Numbered from the stretch's first letter, positions 11,061 to 24,571 are shown. The stretch is DNA of 64,000 bases from Setophaga petechia (GCA_024362935.1 JANCRA010000065.1:2604001-2668000), one strand, 5' to 3'. Notes: generated by a model not told the origin, from the sequence alone. Numbers and translations are program-made.

Positions 11061-13970
11061 AATCCCCCATTTCTCTTCTTGATCATTATGATTCATGCTT
11101 GATTAAAAAGCTATGCTCTGATATCCTTTATATTCTTCAGAATTTAGAGTTTTTTCATTGTCTCTTTTCAACTTCAAACTTTTCTAGCATTTCTATTTCT
11201 GCCTCTAGTCTTTCACACTCTCTTTCAAATTTGGTTAGCCTTTCCTGGTTTATTTCAATCTTTTTAGGTCTTTGTTCCTTAACACGGGTTAATTTAACTG
11301 TTAGTACTATTATAAATTTTAGTTTTCTTCTTTTTGCTAATTCTGAATCTAGAGACATTGTTGTAATCTGCATCCCCTGAATCACTATGTGAATTAGCTT
11401 AATAAAACATGGAATCATACAAGGCAGAAACAAAAGTCTCAGAATTAAACATAACAACATGAACCTTAAATTTTTCTACCAAACACTTCTAAAGAGGTTA
11501 TCTCACCAATCTGCTTTCAAGATTGAATTCCATTTCTGTACTGGCACATGAGCCACTCTTTCAATCTTCTCTGTAAGTTCTGTGATAGCTTCCCCATAAT
11601 CATCAATTTCTACACAGCACTCGGATTCATTAAATCTCTCACAAATTCCTCCTTCTTCTGCTTACAGATAGTCTAGGGCCATCCTGTTTTGGTACACAAA
11701 CACCCGCATTTGTGCATATTGCTTGGCTAACATTTTTAAGGCACCAGAGGTGTGATTTGACACCCCCTCCCCTACTCCTTGGAGCCTTATCAATTGATTC
11801 AACAGGTAAATTGGGGTCCTATATCCCCATGACCCATCTTGAGCCTATGTTGCTGGGTCATAATATGCTATAATTTGTTCTGCAGGCCATTCATCCTCCC
11901 CCATATTCGGTTCCCTCCTGCTGTTGGAAAGTTGAAATTCAAATCTCTTTTATTCCGCTGCAGGGTTTCATACAGCGGAGTTCCTAGCACATTGCTCCTA
12001 GACCTTGGTAGAACAAAGAAGGAGGGTTGTATTACTCCCAAGGTACAGGTTCTTCTCAATTTTTGAGGTAACTCACTGTATGCTCGTTACTCACAAAATC
12101 CAATATATCTCATCTGGGGCTTTCCATTTTTTTATCAGTTTTTTTTTTTTCCAGTTGTTCCCAATAAGACCTCAGGCTGTTGATGGATTAGTAGGGGTTA
12201 GCTCCAGGACTTCTCTACCAGCATAAATTAATTTGTTCATCCCATTCACAATTTATTTCTTTTATTGGTCCTCAATATCCAACAGGGGTTTCAGATTGTC
12301 AAAACTTTTGAGCGATTATCCATATTGAGCACCAGTGTGGATTTGCAAGGAGTATGCTCCACTACTTTATTAAATCTCCTTCCTTCTCGAGTTATACAAA
12401 TGATTCTAATTACTTGATGGCTCAAAATCCATCCTTCAGGTCCCTCCAATATTCCAGAAATTTGGGTGTGGTTCCATTTTGAAAATTGTTCTGGAGCTAA
12501 GCTCTCACCTTTCCATGGCCATCTTTCAGCCATTTTTACACCTCCACAAATCCAACATTTGGATAATCCTAATTCTGTAGCAATCTCTTGCATCAATCTC
12601 ACAAATAAATCCTTATTCGAGGCTGGCAGGTCCCAATCTTTGCAGTGCAGTTTTAGCTGTTTATACAATTCAGCCAATTCTTTTGACTCTTTTCACCTGT
12701 TCTTTCCTCTATTCCTCTTTTTATCTTCTTCTTTTATTTTCTCTTTCAATTTTTCTTTTAGTGTCCGGTTTCCCATGACTATACTTGGATCCTTTCCATC
12801 TCTTTCAAAACAAAAAATCCTTTTATATTAAGGGCAAATCTGATTACCATGGGGATAAGGAGCTTGTCCACTATATCCCAAATTTTTTCCCTACCCAATA
12901 CATCTTTTCGTCTTTAACACAAAACATCTATAAAGCTGTTGCGATTGTAGCAGACAAAACTAACATACAGGTATATCACAAACACAGATCCCATCTTGTC
13001 CTTAATCCACACAGGGTGATTGCAATAATCACAAATATTGAAATTGCTGGAACTTGGTTTTTGTCCTGCTTGTTTTTTTATTGCTGAAACTCTGTCCAGT
13101 GTGGATTTCTGGCTGTGGCCAACTGCCCAGGGTACCAGAATGATCACAGTGAAAATAATCCTCAGGAACTCTACCTTTCTACCTTTCTCAAGGCCCCTTG
13201 GGTTGCAACCAAGGGCCGAGATGCCAGTCTTCTCGGTAGCAAAGGTAATATCTTGGGATCTAGTCACTGGTGCTTTTTGTTTTCTCGGTACCCATAGCCC
13301 CACAGAGTTTGCTCGTCCTCTTTTAAATGCCATTTCCCAGTTCTGGCTGGTTAAGAAAGGATAATTCAAATGAAAAGAACAGGGAAAAGGTTAGGCCGGA
13401 ACACCATAAATTTATATTTTCCAAAGTTTCAGGGATATGCAACCACAATAAGATCTAACTAATTATCGTTCTGCTTCCGGGGCGAGGAGTTTATGAAATT
13501 GCCGCCTCCAATAGGCACACTCGTGGTGCCAGTGTGCCCCTGGAATGCGCCTGTGATGTGGTGTATAGACTTCTTCTCCACAACAACTATCAATTATGAG
13601 ACACTGGTCTATAATCTTATGGACTGCTCGTTCTCTTATTTGTGCTACAGCCAATAAAGCAAGAACCAATTGGTCTAAATTCTCTATTAATCCAATGGCT
13701 GCTGGAAGGGTTCCCGTCTCCCAGTCTCAAAGGTATTCCAAAAAAATCACTAACAATGCGTTCCATAGTTAGCTGGCTAAATACATAACCATAGCAAAAC
13801 AAGCAAATCAATTGTCTCTCCTTCTCTTCCCTCTTAGTTACTCTCCACCATGAGTTAAAGCAAAGTGTGCAAACAATACATATCCATGGATGACACCCTA
13901 AACCATGTCCACTGTACTCCCAACGTTTTACTTGTCTCTGCACTCTTTCAACAACAGGTGTTATCAAATT
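11061..13970 (-). pseudogene. env: ERV-A env remnant
   Basis: Pieces in several minus-strand frames follow the order of a retroviral envelope. A leader with a hydrophobic stretch lies in 13369-12914. An SU segment with a CWIC motif is at 12677-12291. A basic RNKR cleavage-type site near 11965 precedes the TM ectodomain, which has a Cx7CC segment near 11620-11650. A membrane anchor and charged tail lie at 11460-11155. Stops and frame changes separate the pieces, including a stop just before the Cx7CC segment, so no complete envelope is encoded. Gamma-type is the best fit. The most upstream part (13970-13400) is unplaced and may be leader or untranslated sequence. Confidence 0.7.
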
Positions 13971-14624
13971 CAGTTTCTGGAATTGCAGTTCTGTAATTAA
14001 TTCTAATAATGTTGCTGGTGGGTGACCCTGGAGGAAATCTTCGATCTTTTTAGACCATTCCCACCCATTCAGAGTCTTTTATTCTTTTCCACCGGCGTTC
14101 TTCTGCCTCTGAGCTCAAGGGAATTGGGGTCAGCAGCCACTCCAGGATGCCTAGTTCATTCTTAATAAATCAGGGTTAATAAAGATCAACTTATATCTTA
14201 CCATATTATCACATTCTTGGAAATATATGTTTCAACAATATTTTAGCCACCGTTTGAGCTGTAGCCCGAGCTGCTGGAAATGCTTCAACTCACTGAGTTA
14301 ATTGATCCATTATAACTAACAAATATTTCCACCGACCCACTTTAGGCAATTTTGTAAGATCAACTTGGATCTTTTCAAATAGCCTGTAGGCTGTTTTTCA
14401 TCCTCCAGAGGGAGAGCTCTTTAACACTTTCTTATTTACCTTTTGACAGGTGTGACACTCCCTGGGTAATTTCTTTTCCAATTTCAAATATCCTTATACA
14501 CACATAAAATTTTAAAAAGTAATCACAAAGGACTCTTGTTCCCCAGTGTGTCCGTCTATGCAAGTTATCTAAGATCTAACATGCCACTGGTTTTGGCATC
14601 ATGATCCCGCCGTCAGGAAAAAAC
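13971..14624 (-). pseudogene. pol: ERV-A integrase remnant
   Basis: Minus-strand reading gives a CHTC-type end of the N-terminal zinc region near 14460-14450, then a short stretch like the start of the integrase core (VDLTKLPKVGRWKYLL) at about 14365-14320. After that the homology breaks up. The region is far too short for a whole integrase, has several stops, and lacks the later catalytic residues, so this is a deleted remnant. Confidence 0.6.
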
Positions 14625-15060
14625 CTACTGTCCCTCCTTAAATGTTGCTCCTAATTTCTTTACAGTTGCCAATTCTGCTAGCGGAATGGAAAGTGTCTCC
14701 TGCAGAATTTCTGTTTCTTGTAAGGTCATGATTTCAGTATCTCTTTTTCTTAAGGTCGCTCTTTTTGCTTCATCGTCGGCCAAATTATTCCCTCTGACTT
14801 CGATATCCCTCCCTCTCTGGTTTCTTTTTACATGGACTACTACTATTTTCTTTGAGCCTTTTAAAGCTTCAAGTATCTGCATTATCAATCTCCTATATAC
14901 TAACACTTTCCCTTGAGTGTTTATAAGTCTCCTTTCCTTCCAAATTTTTCTAAAAGTATTTACTACACTAAAAGCATATCTGGAGTCCATATAAATAGTC
15001 CCTTCTCACCTTTTTAGTATTAATAATGCACGAAGTAATGCATAAAGTTCACAGGCTTGT
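14625..15060 (-). pseudogene. pol: ERV-A RNase H remnant
   Basis: A minus-strand frame contains the RNase H landmarks MDSRYAF (near 14990) and, about 70 residues on, RGNNLADDEAK, both characteristic of gammaretroviral RNase H. Upstream sequence to about 15060 continues the domain (ACELYALLRALLI) but holds a stop. The domain follows the protease with only a few dozen bases between, so the reverse transcriptase has been deleted. Confidence 0.75.
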
Positions 15061-15094
15061 GCTGACCAAGAGGGACTAAGGGGACCAGACTCCT

Positions 15095-15517
15095 TTACCC
15101 CAAGATTTTTCCCACTTCACCCAAATGCCAACCCGTATCATTAATTTCCAGATTGTCTTCTTCAGTTAAAGAATAAATTTTAAGTTTTCCTTCACAGGGT
15201 TTTATCTGTAAATTTAAGGCTATTATTAAATCTCTACCTAACAAATTATTCTCAGCCTCTGGTATCAACAATAAATCATTTACTCTAAATTTGTCATCTA
15301 TTTCAATTTGCACCTCTTTAATTATAGGAACAGAGAAAGCCTCTCCCGTAATTCTGATTACTGAAACTCGCTCACGACTTATCTCACATCCCTGGGGTAA
15401 TTTCCTAACAGTAGACCGAGAAACTCCTATATCTACTAAAAATATAACTTCTTCGCACTGAGAACCTATTTTTAGCTTTATCAAGGGCTCTTCTGGTTGT
15501 ATTTCGGTCCTCTTCAT
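15095..15517 (-). pseudogene. pro: ERV-A retroviral protease remnant
   Basis: A 140-residue minus-strand frame matches an aspartic protease of the retropepsin family. The active-site loop reads LVDIGVSRS, with Ile in place of the usual Thr/Ser of the D-T/S-G triad, and LLGRDLI occurs about 65 residues later, as in gammaretroviral proteases. The altered triad suggests loss of activity. Confidence 0.75.
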
Positions 15518-15560
15518 TAAACAGAACTCCTGACCTCTCTGATTCTTGTGAGAAGTTTTC

Positions 15561-16010
15561 TCATCTTGCTGTTTCTTTCTGCAATTTTTTTTGCAGATGC
15601 CCCTTTTTATGACAATATAAACAGGTAGGTCCTGAACACTTTAAGGTAGGGCAAGAATTTTTAAAGTGCCCTTTCTTGTGGCGGGAAAAACACACAGGTC
15701 TTGTATTCCTAAAAATAGATCCTGACCTCTGCTGTTTGTTTTTCCTTGCAAATTTTTCTGTATTCAAAGCTGCCTGCATTTCTTGAACTGCTGCCACTAA
15801 AATTCTGGCATCTGTTTTCAACTTTTTCTTATTTCTCCTTACAAACACCCTTTGTGCTTCTCTCAGTAACTCTTGAAGTCCCATGTCCTGCCAGTCTTCT
15901 AATTTTTCCAGTTTCTTCCTGATGTCACCCCAAGATCTCACCACAAACTGAGTTTTTAACAGAACCTGCCCTACTGCAGTATCAGTATCTATACCTGAAT
16001 ATAATTGCAA
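15561..16010 (-). pseudogene. gag: ERV-A gag: capsid C-terminus and nucleocapsid
   Basis: The 149-residue minus-strand frame is rich in charged helical sequence, like the C-terminal part of a gamma-type capsid, and ends in two degenerate zinc knuckles. CFSRHKKGHFKNSC has Arg where the second Cys should be, and CLYCHKKGHLQKKL has lost the last Cys. Both knuckles are therefore probably inactive. The capsid N-terminal part is not visible. Confidence 0.7.
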
Positions 16011-16098
16011 GTCTATTTTTAATATTTCTAACTATTTTGCTGGGAACTCATATTCATTTTCTGATGTTCACTCAAAGCTTTTCCCTATATTATGTCCC

Positions 16099-16308
16099 CT
16101 AGGCACTGTCTTCTGAATTCCTTGATTTTTTTTCTCTTCGGGATTCCCATTCATCCAAAAACTGTATCATCATCCCCAGCGGGCTGTCCTGAGGAATGTT
16201 CCCCTCCTGAGAACCCCCCTCACGGTTCCCAGATACCCAAAACTCCTGCGGATTGTTCACACAATCCGCAGCCCCTGGGTCAAGGAATTTACTTTTTCCC
16301 TGACCCAT
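16099..16308 (-). pseudogene. gag: ERV-A gag: matrix start
   Basis: The likely gag start is the minus-strand ATG at 16308. The product begins MGQGKSK, with a Gly at position 2 suited to myristoylation as in gammaretroviral matrix proteins. The frame stays open for about 70 codons and then stops. The link to the capsid/nucleocapsid frame is broken. Confidence 0.55.
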
Positions 16309-16309
16309 T

Positions 16310-17073
16310 TCTGGCTGCAACAAACCAAGAAATCCCCGATACCAGGAAAATCTTAGTCTCCCACACTCACCTCGTGGTTCAACTTCCTCACTTACTACTG
16401 TTTCACACTGCCTTTTCAATCTACCTGTTCCACTCCTATCTCTCCCTCTTTCTCAATCTATTAGTCCCGTCCTCTCACCATTTAATCACACACTAAATTG
16501 CCAGCTACCAACCCCTCCAAGGAAATTGAACCTATTCAATCACTCCTTCTCAGTCTCCCTACTCCCTCCTGCCCAAGGACCTTCCCACAGGTGCCTGCAC
16601 CAGGGACCTTCTCCTTCCCCCTGGGTCAAACCCTCCCGGGGTCCCCACTCGTTCACTTTTCTTTCACTTCCCTCCTTTCCCGACCGGTCTCCCCTCGGAG
16701 GGCGCAAAACACGGTACCGGGAGGTCCCACTCACTTCGGGGGTCCGGGACTGCCCAGCCCCCGTCTCAGATACTCCACACACACTCACACATGCATACAG
16801 CCGCCCCCTGACCCAAAACCCCATGATACTCACAGCCTCCTTTTCTCACGAGGGTCTTCGTGCACAAAGAAGTTTTCTGTGGGTACTCTTTCCTGTAAGC
16901 CGGCACTCTGATGGGAGCCTCTCTTGCGCGCTTTTAATAACTAATTTGCTTATGCGTTATTGTAATAAAGACTCTCTTTTCCCAAGGTAGAGTGGTCTAG
17001 CCCTGGGACCACTTAAAAGTCTGGTGGGGAGCTCCTTCCCAGGAACTATCCACCCTCCCCGGGGTTAAGAGGG
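16310..17073 (-). other. ERV-A leader region
   Basis: The stretch between the PBS and the gag start. It is C-rich on the plus strand (G-rich on the minus strand) and has no conserved coding sequence. It corresponds to a retroviral 5' leader, where packaging and splice-donor sequences usually lie; I could not identify them. Confidence 0.5.
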
Positions 17074-17091
17074 TCCCGGGTTTTGGCACCA
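17074..17091 (-). promoter_or_regulatory. ERV-A primer binding site
   Basis: The minus strand reads TGGTGCCAAAACCCGGGA, 8 bases inside the 5' LTR. The plus strand therefore looks like the 3' end of a tRNA ending in CCA, as expected for a PBS. I cannot name the primer tRNA with confidence. Confidence 0.65.
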
Positions 17092-17099
17092 AATTGTTT

Positions 17100-17836
17100 T
17101 GTTTGCCCAATTATCCCTTCATAAAAAAAAAAAACCCAAACAATATTTGAGATAGCAGCAATTTTAATTAAATAGTTTAGAAAATATATAAATATGGGAT
17201 AATTTGGTTCAAATAATCGCGCATAAGCAAAAGATAACCGCGGAGTGCGGAGTGCAGGGTTCTGGGACCCTTGCCACCTCACGTACAAGCTTGCCAAGTA
17301 AAAATTACCCCCTTATATGCCATGGGTTAAAACCATCTCCTCCTATTTTCGGTTCGTCATATTTCTATCGCCGCCCTCATCACCACCTTTACCGCGCATG
17401 CGCCACCACTCGGTTTGGTGGTTGCACAAGTCTTTTGGGGGTCGTCTGATGAAGATTTCGTAGTCTTCCTCTGTGTCCTTTAATTCACCTTTGGGTTACA
17501 CATGCGCACCAAGCCAGTACAATGTAAGCCAAAACTAACATATCACCAGATCTACATATCAAGGCAATAAATCCCTTATAATTAGCATTTTCTGGGACCC
17601 AACCAGGTTTTGCTTCCTTTCTGCTCATTTTTAGCAACTATATCTTCGGCTTCTTTCCTCCTGTCCTTGTGAACATCTGCCGGGGCGGTAGAGCCCCTCC
17701 TTTCCCTCTCTTCTTTGGCATTACCACTTTTAACTATTTTTATTATTCCCAATTAATATAATTATTAATATAATTACTGTGCCAATATTGATTAATGTTT
17801 CAATTTTATCAGCACGAATCATACCTATTTATCACA
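17100..17836 (-). repeat. ERV-A 5' LTR
   Basis: Matches the 10327-11060 LTR end to end, including TGTTTGCCC at its left edge and ATTTATCACA at its right edge. Kinase-gene sequence begins at the next base, 17837. Confidence 0.85.
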
Positions 17837-17884
17837 AAATCACATCACTTATTTTTGCCCACTGCTTTCTGTTTTCTCTCTCAG

Positions 17885-19028
<1,144 letters not shown>

Positions 19029-19389
19029 AATGGTGACCCCCGATTACGGACGAGCAACATAAGACAGTTCGGGTCCTAAGCAGCAAGGACGGCAAATAAG
19101 TGCGAACGAAGAGGGCTAGTAAGGCCGCACCGTGCCCTGGGTGACCGTACAGACGAGCCTGGCCGATACGTGCTGCCGAGACCTTGAGGAGGCTGCAACA
19201 GTGCTGACGAATTAGGTATGGAAAGGCAAGCAGCATATGATTTATTTACCGCTTTCTTGCAAAAGCAGCAGATTAGGGGGATAGATTTGACAAAGGAGTT
19301 ACCGGAGCTCCTGCCATAGGTATGCTAAGGGAATATTCGTAAATCCTTGTACTGTACATGAGCTAACAGAGTGGCGTAAGTTTGGGGAG

Positions 19390-20524
19390 GTGCTCTGGGA
19401 ACCTATGTTAGAAGATGATAAAACAGCTAAAAAGATGGAAAAACTTTGGAGGGTGATTCGAAATGAGTTTCTGCAGTTTCAGGCAGAGCAGAAAGCAGCG
19501 GTGCGGGCATCTGCTGCTTATACAAAAAACAGAACCTATGAGGGAGATTTATCCCAAGACACTATATTACCCCCTGTGTTTAATAGGGTGTCTTTGCCTC
19601 CCCCGGCACCACCGCCTTTTAATTCTGGTACCGAGGCTGCGAGCGAGCCGTCTGCACCCCCCGGAGAGAATAATTCATGGCCAAAACAGGCCCTGGCTGC
19701 CCTCCCTCTGAGCAGTGAGCCGATCCCTGGGGCGGAAAGCGACCTAGTGGGGGCTACTGCCACGGGACGGGGGGAGGCTTGGGCTGTGCTGGCAAAAGAG
19801 GGCTTGGAGAATGTGGATAATGGTGCAATTAATGCGGCTACACAAATAACGTGCTCGGTGACTTTTCAAACTCAGGCGGGGGAAGGTCTGCAAGCAATAA
19901 CTCTGCACTTAACTGGAAGTCATTATCGAAGTTGCGATCGGGAGTTAGTCAGTTTGGAGTGACAGCTGATGAGTTTATGGGGCTAGGAGTGTTTCTTTAC
20001 ACCGAAGTTCAAGCCCTGACAGGACCAGATAAGTGCCGAGAGGCTGTGAGATTTATTAGACTGGCTATAGACAGAGTAAAAGAACCTGGAATTAAGCAGG
20101 GCCAGGAAGAATCTTTTGGTTTGTTTATAGAGAACGCTACTGCAGCGATAGAGAAAGCAGGGGTATCTGATTATGCGACAGAGGCTATGTTGAAACAGTG
20201 TGCTCTTCAGGACAGCAGGCAGGCTACGGGAACGTGCTTAACACGTTGGATGAGAATTGGGCCATAAAAGAGGCATTAGGGAGAATAGCTCAGGTGTCGG
20301 TAGGATCAAAAGCATTTTTGGGAGATGCTATCAAACAGCTGGGGTTAGGGTTACAGGAGCAGGTAAAGGTTTCCCAAGATCAAGCGTTAGCTGCTCTTGC
20401 TCCTCTTCAAAGTCCGACGCAGTTAAGCCGGCTCCACCGGGAAACCTTATGTGATGCTACCGATGTCCCTGCTTCCAACCTGTCACCACAGAAAGCCTTG
20501 GGCTGGACCTGGCAGCCGCTGTAG
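19390..20524 (+). pseudogene. gag: ERV-B gag remnant
   Basis: Three overlapping plus-strand frames carry successive parts of gag. 19390-19962 has a charged N-terminal region followed by a proline-rich linker (LPPPAPPPF). 19851-20267 has capsid sequence with a major-homology-region pattern (IKQGQEESFGLFIE). 20198-20524 continues the capsid C-terminus. Two frame changes, near 19850-19960 and 20200-20265, break it. No zinc knuckle was found, so the nucleocapsid is probably lost. Confidence 0.7.
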
Positions 20525-20742
20525 AAATCACGCTGATGACTCCGCACCCACAAAAAACATTCCGACGCGGTTAAAGGACCTATTGTTATGCGAGGTCGAG
20601 CGATGGGTGCACTGTTTTCAGGGAGATCATCTGCCTCTATGCTTGGATTATTTGTTTTACCTGGGGTTATTGATGTGGATTTTACCGGGAAAATTATGGT
20701 TATGCTACACACCCCCTTTCCACCACTTCAAATTAACAAGGG

Positions 20743-21033
20743 GTGATTCTTGGAATACCGAACGGGCTGCTGACTGGTTTACATTCACTTTTTAAAGGCA
20801 CAGACCCGACAAGTCCGATCTGCGTTACTCCGGAGCAGCAGCACATTTTTCAGCAAATTATGGACTGTGTTACTCAAGGACAAGTTTATCGGCAGGACCC
20901 AGAGCTGTCTATACACCTGACAATTTGGCACGGTCCCAAATACCTCCTTGGTGAACCTTGGAATATTACATACGGGGTCCAGTGGGTCAAAAATGTCTTG
21001 ACTGTAATATCCTGTATTGTGCTGCTTGAGTAA
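20743..21033 (+). pseudogene. ERV-B residual coding piece, perhaps the pol connection region
   Basis: A 96-codon frame contains ICVTPEQQHIFQQI and, further on, LTIWHGPKYLLGEPW. The style is like the connection part between RT and RNase H of alpha/beta retroviruses, but I cannot establish this by eye. If correct it is the only pol sequence left. Confidence 0.35.
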
Positions 21034-22780
21034 CTTTGTATTGCAGGCGTGTGATAAAACTTTTTCGATAGAACAGTCTGTAGTATGTGAATTGTAGTGT
21101 AACAAGTGCTCATTAACCATAATTTTAACGACTAGCAGAGAGAGCTGCAAGAACAAACAGGATGAAGAGTCAGTCTGGCTTTAGAGCTTTTTAAAACACC
21201 TGAGCAAAAGGTCTTAATTTGTTATTGTTAGGAACTAAAGCATATCTTTGAAAGGGTTACAGCTCAGAGTAAGTCTCATATTGTCTCTGCGAAGTACAGA
21301 TAATTAGTATAATTGTGAAAAAATACTAAATCACTTGCTTTTGAAATTGTTAAAAGTTTAATAGTAATAAAATAGTTATAAAAATAGTAATACAACTAGA
21401 GTTATAGTAATTTGGACAATTTAAAGCAAGACAATATGAGACAATAAAAGCAAAGAGTTGCAGACATCCAGGTACCTTTTCCTGGGCATCACGAGCCCGA
21501 AAAAAAAAATACACGTTAACAAAGAATTAACCCTTCAAAACAATGGCCTGTTGCATACTTATACACTTCATACATGCTGCATGGATTCCATTCAAACAGA
21601 GGATTCTGTCTGGTTAGTGTTAACTTCTTCCTTCTAATCCTAACAGTGCCTTCAAAGCAGAAAAAAGTTAGTTTCTTCTGATAAGAAGGCAGTAAATTTC
21701 CTTTCTCAGAAAGATTTAAGTGTCCTGTGGCTGCTATCTAGCTGCAAGGCCTTTCTGTTTAACAAAGCATGTTACATAGCATAGTTTCTATTTTAATGAT
21801 TTCTATAACTTAAAACTCTATTTAACACAGTACTTAAGAGAATTAATACAGCATTACTTCCTAACACAACACATATAGTGTTCATTTTGATATTTGCAAA
21901 AAGCCAATCATAAAATACATGCATTTTTCACAGTATCCATAACACAGCATTCCGTGATAAGGCCAATTAGCAGAGATCCCAACAAAGAACCAAATCAGTG
22001 CTTGATCAGATTACAAGAGTTAATCCATCATTGCTTTGCCTTAGTTTAAGAAGAGTTACTAATCTTTTTTGAACTTGTTTTATAAATTCACCTGTTTGGT
22101 TTCCAGGGGAATTTAGTGGTTTTTGGGAACAGTAATAGTTTATGTAAAAAACTTGTCTTTTTCGGCCCGTTGCCAACATCAAAGCAAACAGGATGGATGC
22201 CAGCAGTGTGAGTTCATACTGTCCTTGAACACACACTCTCCCCTAGAAGAATCAGATCTCTTTGAGAGTGCAAATGCCAGCCTTGCAAGCAACCCGCAAG
22301 GGGGGAGTAGGTTAAGCTTTGAACCCTTAAATGCCCAAGATTTAAATAAGAATAAAGTAAAATGGGGCTAACTTAGACTCAGCTCTGGAATGGCATACCA
22401 GCAAACACAGAGGGGGCTGTATTATTTGAGAAAACTATCACTGTTCCATCTTAATGTATCTTTCCTAATGTAAGGGTGTAAAAACACAAGTAATAGTTAA
22501 ACATAGAAGAATTTAGGTTTTTAGACTAAGCTGCATTAAGTAGTAGTAGCAACTATTTTACCTGGAAGTGTGGCAGATAAGAAACTTCACAAAACAGATA
22601 GAATAAGAAATCACAGATTTTAGATATGCTTACTATAGATGTGTAAAATGCTTATTATGCAATGCTTTAGAATAAAGCTGCTATAGATTTTTTGCTTTTA
22701 GCGCAAGGCCACGGCTGTAAGGAGTTTGAAAGAATGTGTTGTATGAACCTTTCTGATCACTCTGTTTCAATTCACAGCAA
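21034..22780 (+). other. ERV-B internal region without intact gene
   Basis: AT-rich internal sequence with many stops. Part (about 21860-22330) recurs at 23440-24075 with interruptions, sharing for example the stretches before and after ccaattagcagagatccc. It presumably derives from an env/3' region. Confidence 0.5.
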
Positions 22781-23020
22781 GATTAAAGAGCTTTGAGAAG
22801 GACTCCGTAAGTTGAAAGAAGAAAAAGAGCTAGGAATCGAGGAATGGTTAAGAAGTCTGAGACTTGGGCCATGGTTACATGTGATAGGGTTATTAGGAGT
22901 GATTTTATTGCTACTGTTAATTTTGCCTTGTGCTTGCAGTTGTATTCAAAACATGATGCAGAATATGATTGAAAGAACATGGAAGACTAATTTGCTTGTT
23001 CAGACAGAAAAACGGGGGAA
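22781..23020 (+). pseudogene. env: Inner ERV env TM C-terminal tail
   Basis: The frame from 22812 has a short helical region, then a strongly hydrophobic membrane anchor (LLGVILLLLLILP) and a short cytoplasmic tail ending at 23042, just past the start of the inner LTR. This is the C-terminal end of a retroviral TM subunit; SU and the TM ectodomain are missing. A polypurine tract (aaaacgggggaag) at 23009-23021 precedes the LTR. Confidence 0.65.
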
Positions 23021-23021
23021 G

Positions 23022-23414
23022 TGTAGAGAGCCTAATTGCTGAGTGGCTTGATGAGAAAGGCCACAGTGGCTATAAGATGATCAATATGAGCAATAAGTAG
23101 GGCAAGGGTAGCTGTGGGAACCTAGGGTAGCTCTGTGATCACAGTGCCCTTGTCAGCAAAACAACTTGGCCTGAACCTAGCAGACGTGCTGTAGGAATCA
23201 TAGCTAGCGAGCAATAGGAATACAGAAGTATAACTATGTTGCAGAAATATAACTATGTTGCAGATATTGACGCAAATGCCTTCTGACCAATAATGAGCTC
23301 AGCTTTTGCAATATGTATGAGACTAATTAAGAAGTGTATTTAACCTGTCAATGGAGATCAATAAATCGAGCTACGTTGATGAACCATCTGGTGTCACGTC
23401 TCCCTTCTCCGACA
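23022..23414 (+). repeat. Inner LTR of a related ERV
   Basis: Begins TGTAGAGAGCC after the polypurine tract and ends TCTCCGACA (393 bp). It shares the ccaataatgagct...ttgcaatatgtatgag block and a late AATAAA with the ERV-B LTRs but is clearly a different family. No second copy of this LTR is in the window. Confidence 0.75.
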
Positions 23415-24080
23415 ACTTAAAGCTATATTTAATACAGCACATGTGGTGTTTGTTTTAGTATTTGCAAAAAGCCAATTATAAAATACATGCATTTTTCACA
23501 GTACCCATAACACAGCATTCCATGATAAGGCCAATTAGCAGAGATCCCAACAAAGGACCAAATCAGTGCTTGAGTAGATTACAAGAGAAAACTACCACGA
23601 TTAAGGACAGTAAAAGGTAAAAGGAACAGGAGGAGAAAGAGGCGTGAAGAAAAATGAAGTTTAGCTGTGTTGTATTGCTTAGTGTTGTAGTAGCCAGGTG
23701 GCAGAAATTGCACGCTTTAATTAGTTAAGAGATAGCATTTGGGTTTTATTAGCAAAACAAACAAACTAATCATCGCTTTGCTTTAGTTTAGGAAGAGTTG
23801 CTAATCTTTTTCGAACTTGTTTTATAAATTTACCTGTTTGGTTCCCAGGGGAATTTTGTGGTTTTTAGGAACAGTAGTAGTTTCGGTAAAAACTTGTATT
23901 TTTCGGCCCGTTTCCAACAACAAAAGCAGCTGCAAGCGAAATTGATGCCAGCGGTGTGAGTTCATATTGTCCTTGAACACATCCCTGCGCTTTCCCCAAG
24001 AGGAGTCAGATTTTTTTTGGGAGTTCAAATGCCAACCTTGCAGGCAACCCGCAAGGGGGGAGTAGCTTAAGCTTAGAACC

Positions 24081-24244
24081 ATGGTTAAGGAGCCTTTTAG
24101 TATATGCACTATTTTAAACATAGTTTTGATACTTTTACTTGTTTTGCCTTGTATTTTTAGCTGTATTTTAGAATATAGTCAGTCGCTTGATATGAAAAGA
24201 TGTAGCAAACAAAGCTTCTTGCTCAAAAAAGAAACGGGGGAAAA
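24081..24244 (+). pseudogene. env: ERV-B env TM C-terminal tail
   Basis: The frame starting at 24081 has a hydrophobic anchor (ILNIVLILLLVLPCIF) and a short charged tail, ending in the 3' LTR after the tract gaaacgggggaaaa. It parallels the inner element's tail at 22812-23042. Confidence 0.6.
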
Positions 24245-24571
24245 TGTGGACAGTTTTTTTACTGAGACACAGTCCATGGGAAAAGTAACGTGAGAAAGAG
24301 CATCTAAGAAAACAACAGCTGCCTAATTCAAGGACATGGTTTCTTTGAGCAAGAAGTTGTTTTGTAAATTATGTGATAACAGGAGGTAAAAAAGAAGCCA
24401 CAAACATCTTGAGAATAGGTGTGACTGACTTTTATAGCTGACCAATAGGGAGCTTTAGTTTTGCAATATGCATGAGCCTTATTACTGTGATTATAAAAGT
24501 AATTCTGTTAATCAATAAAGTTGAGATTTGTCTGCATTAGAGGATGAGCAAGTCTCCCGTCTACCTTGTCA
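24245..24571 (+). repeat. ERV-B 3' LTR
   Basis: Same length as 18702-19028. The differences I see are one base in the aagtaa(t/c)gtgag segment, t/g in the accaatag element, c/t after aataaag, and two c/t changes near the right end. Confidence 0.85.

Larger units (their letters stand above)
10327..17836 (-). mobile_element. ERV-A: degraded gammaretrovirus-like provirus
   Basis: Paired LTRs of 734 bp (10327-11060) and 737 bp (17100-17836) bound remnants in the order gag, protease, RNase H, integrase, env, read on the minus strand. The minus-strand 5' LTR is the right-hand one. A PBS-like site lies inside it at 17091-17074 (minus TGGTGCCAAAACCCGGGA), and a purine-rich tract (agagaaatggggga) lies beside the 3' LTR. 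A single in-line gag-PR frame style, a CxxC motif in SU and a TM with a Cx7CC segment suggest class I (gamma-like). Most of RT and much of integrase are deleted and every gene carries stops, so it cannot be autonomous. The flanks (ctgtta on the left, aaatca on the right) do not form a target-site duplication. Confidence 0.85.

Noticed and set aside
17074..17091. tRNA 3'-end-like sequence ending in CCA
   Set aside because: No cloverleaf surrounds it and it lies beside an LTR; it is a retroviral primer binding site.
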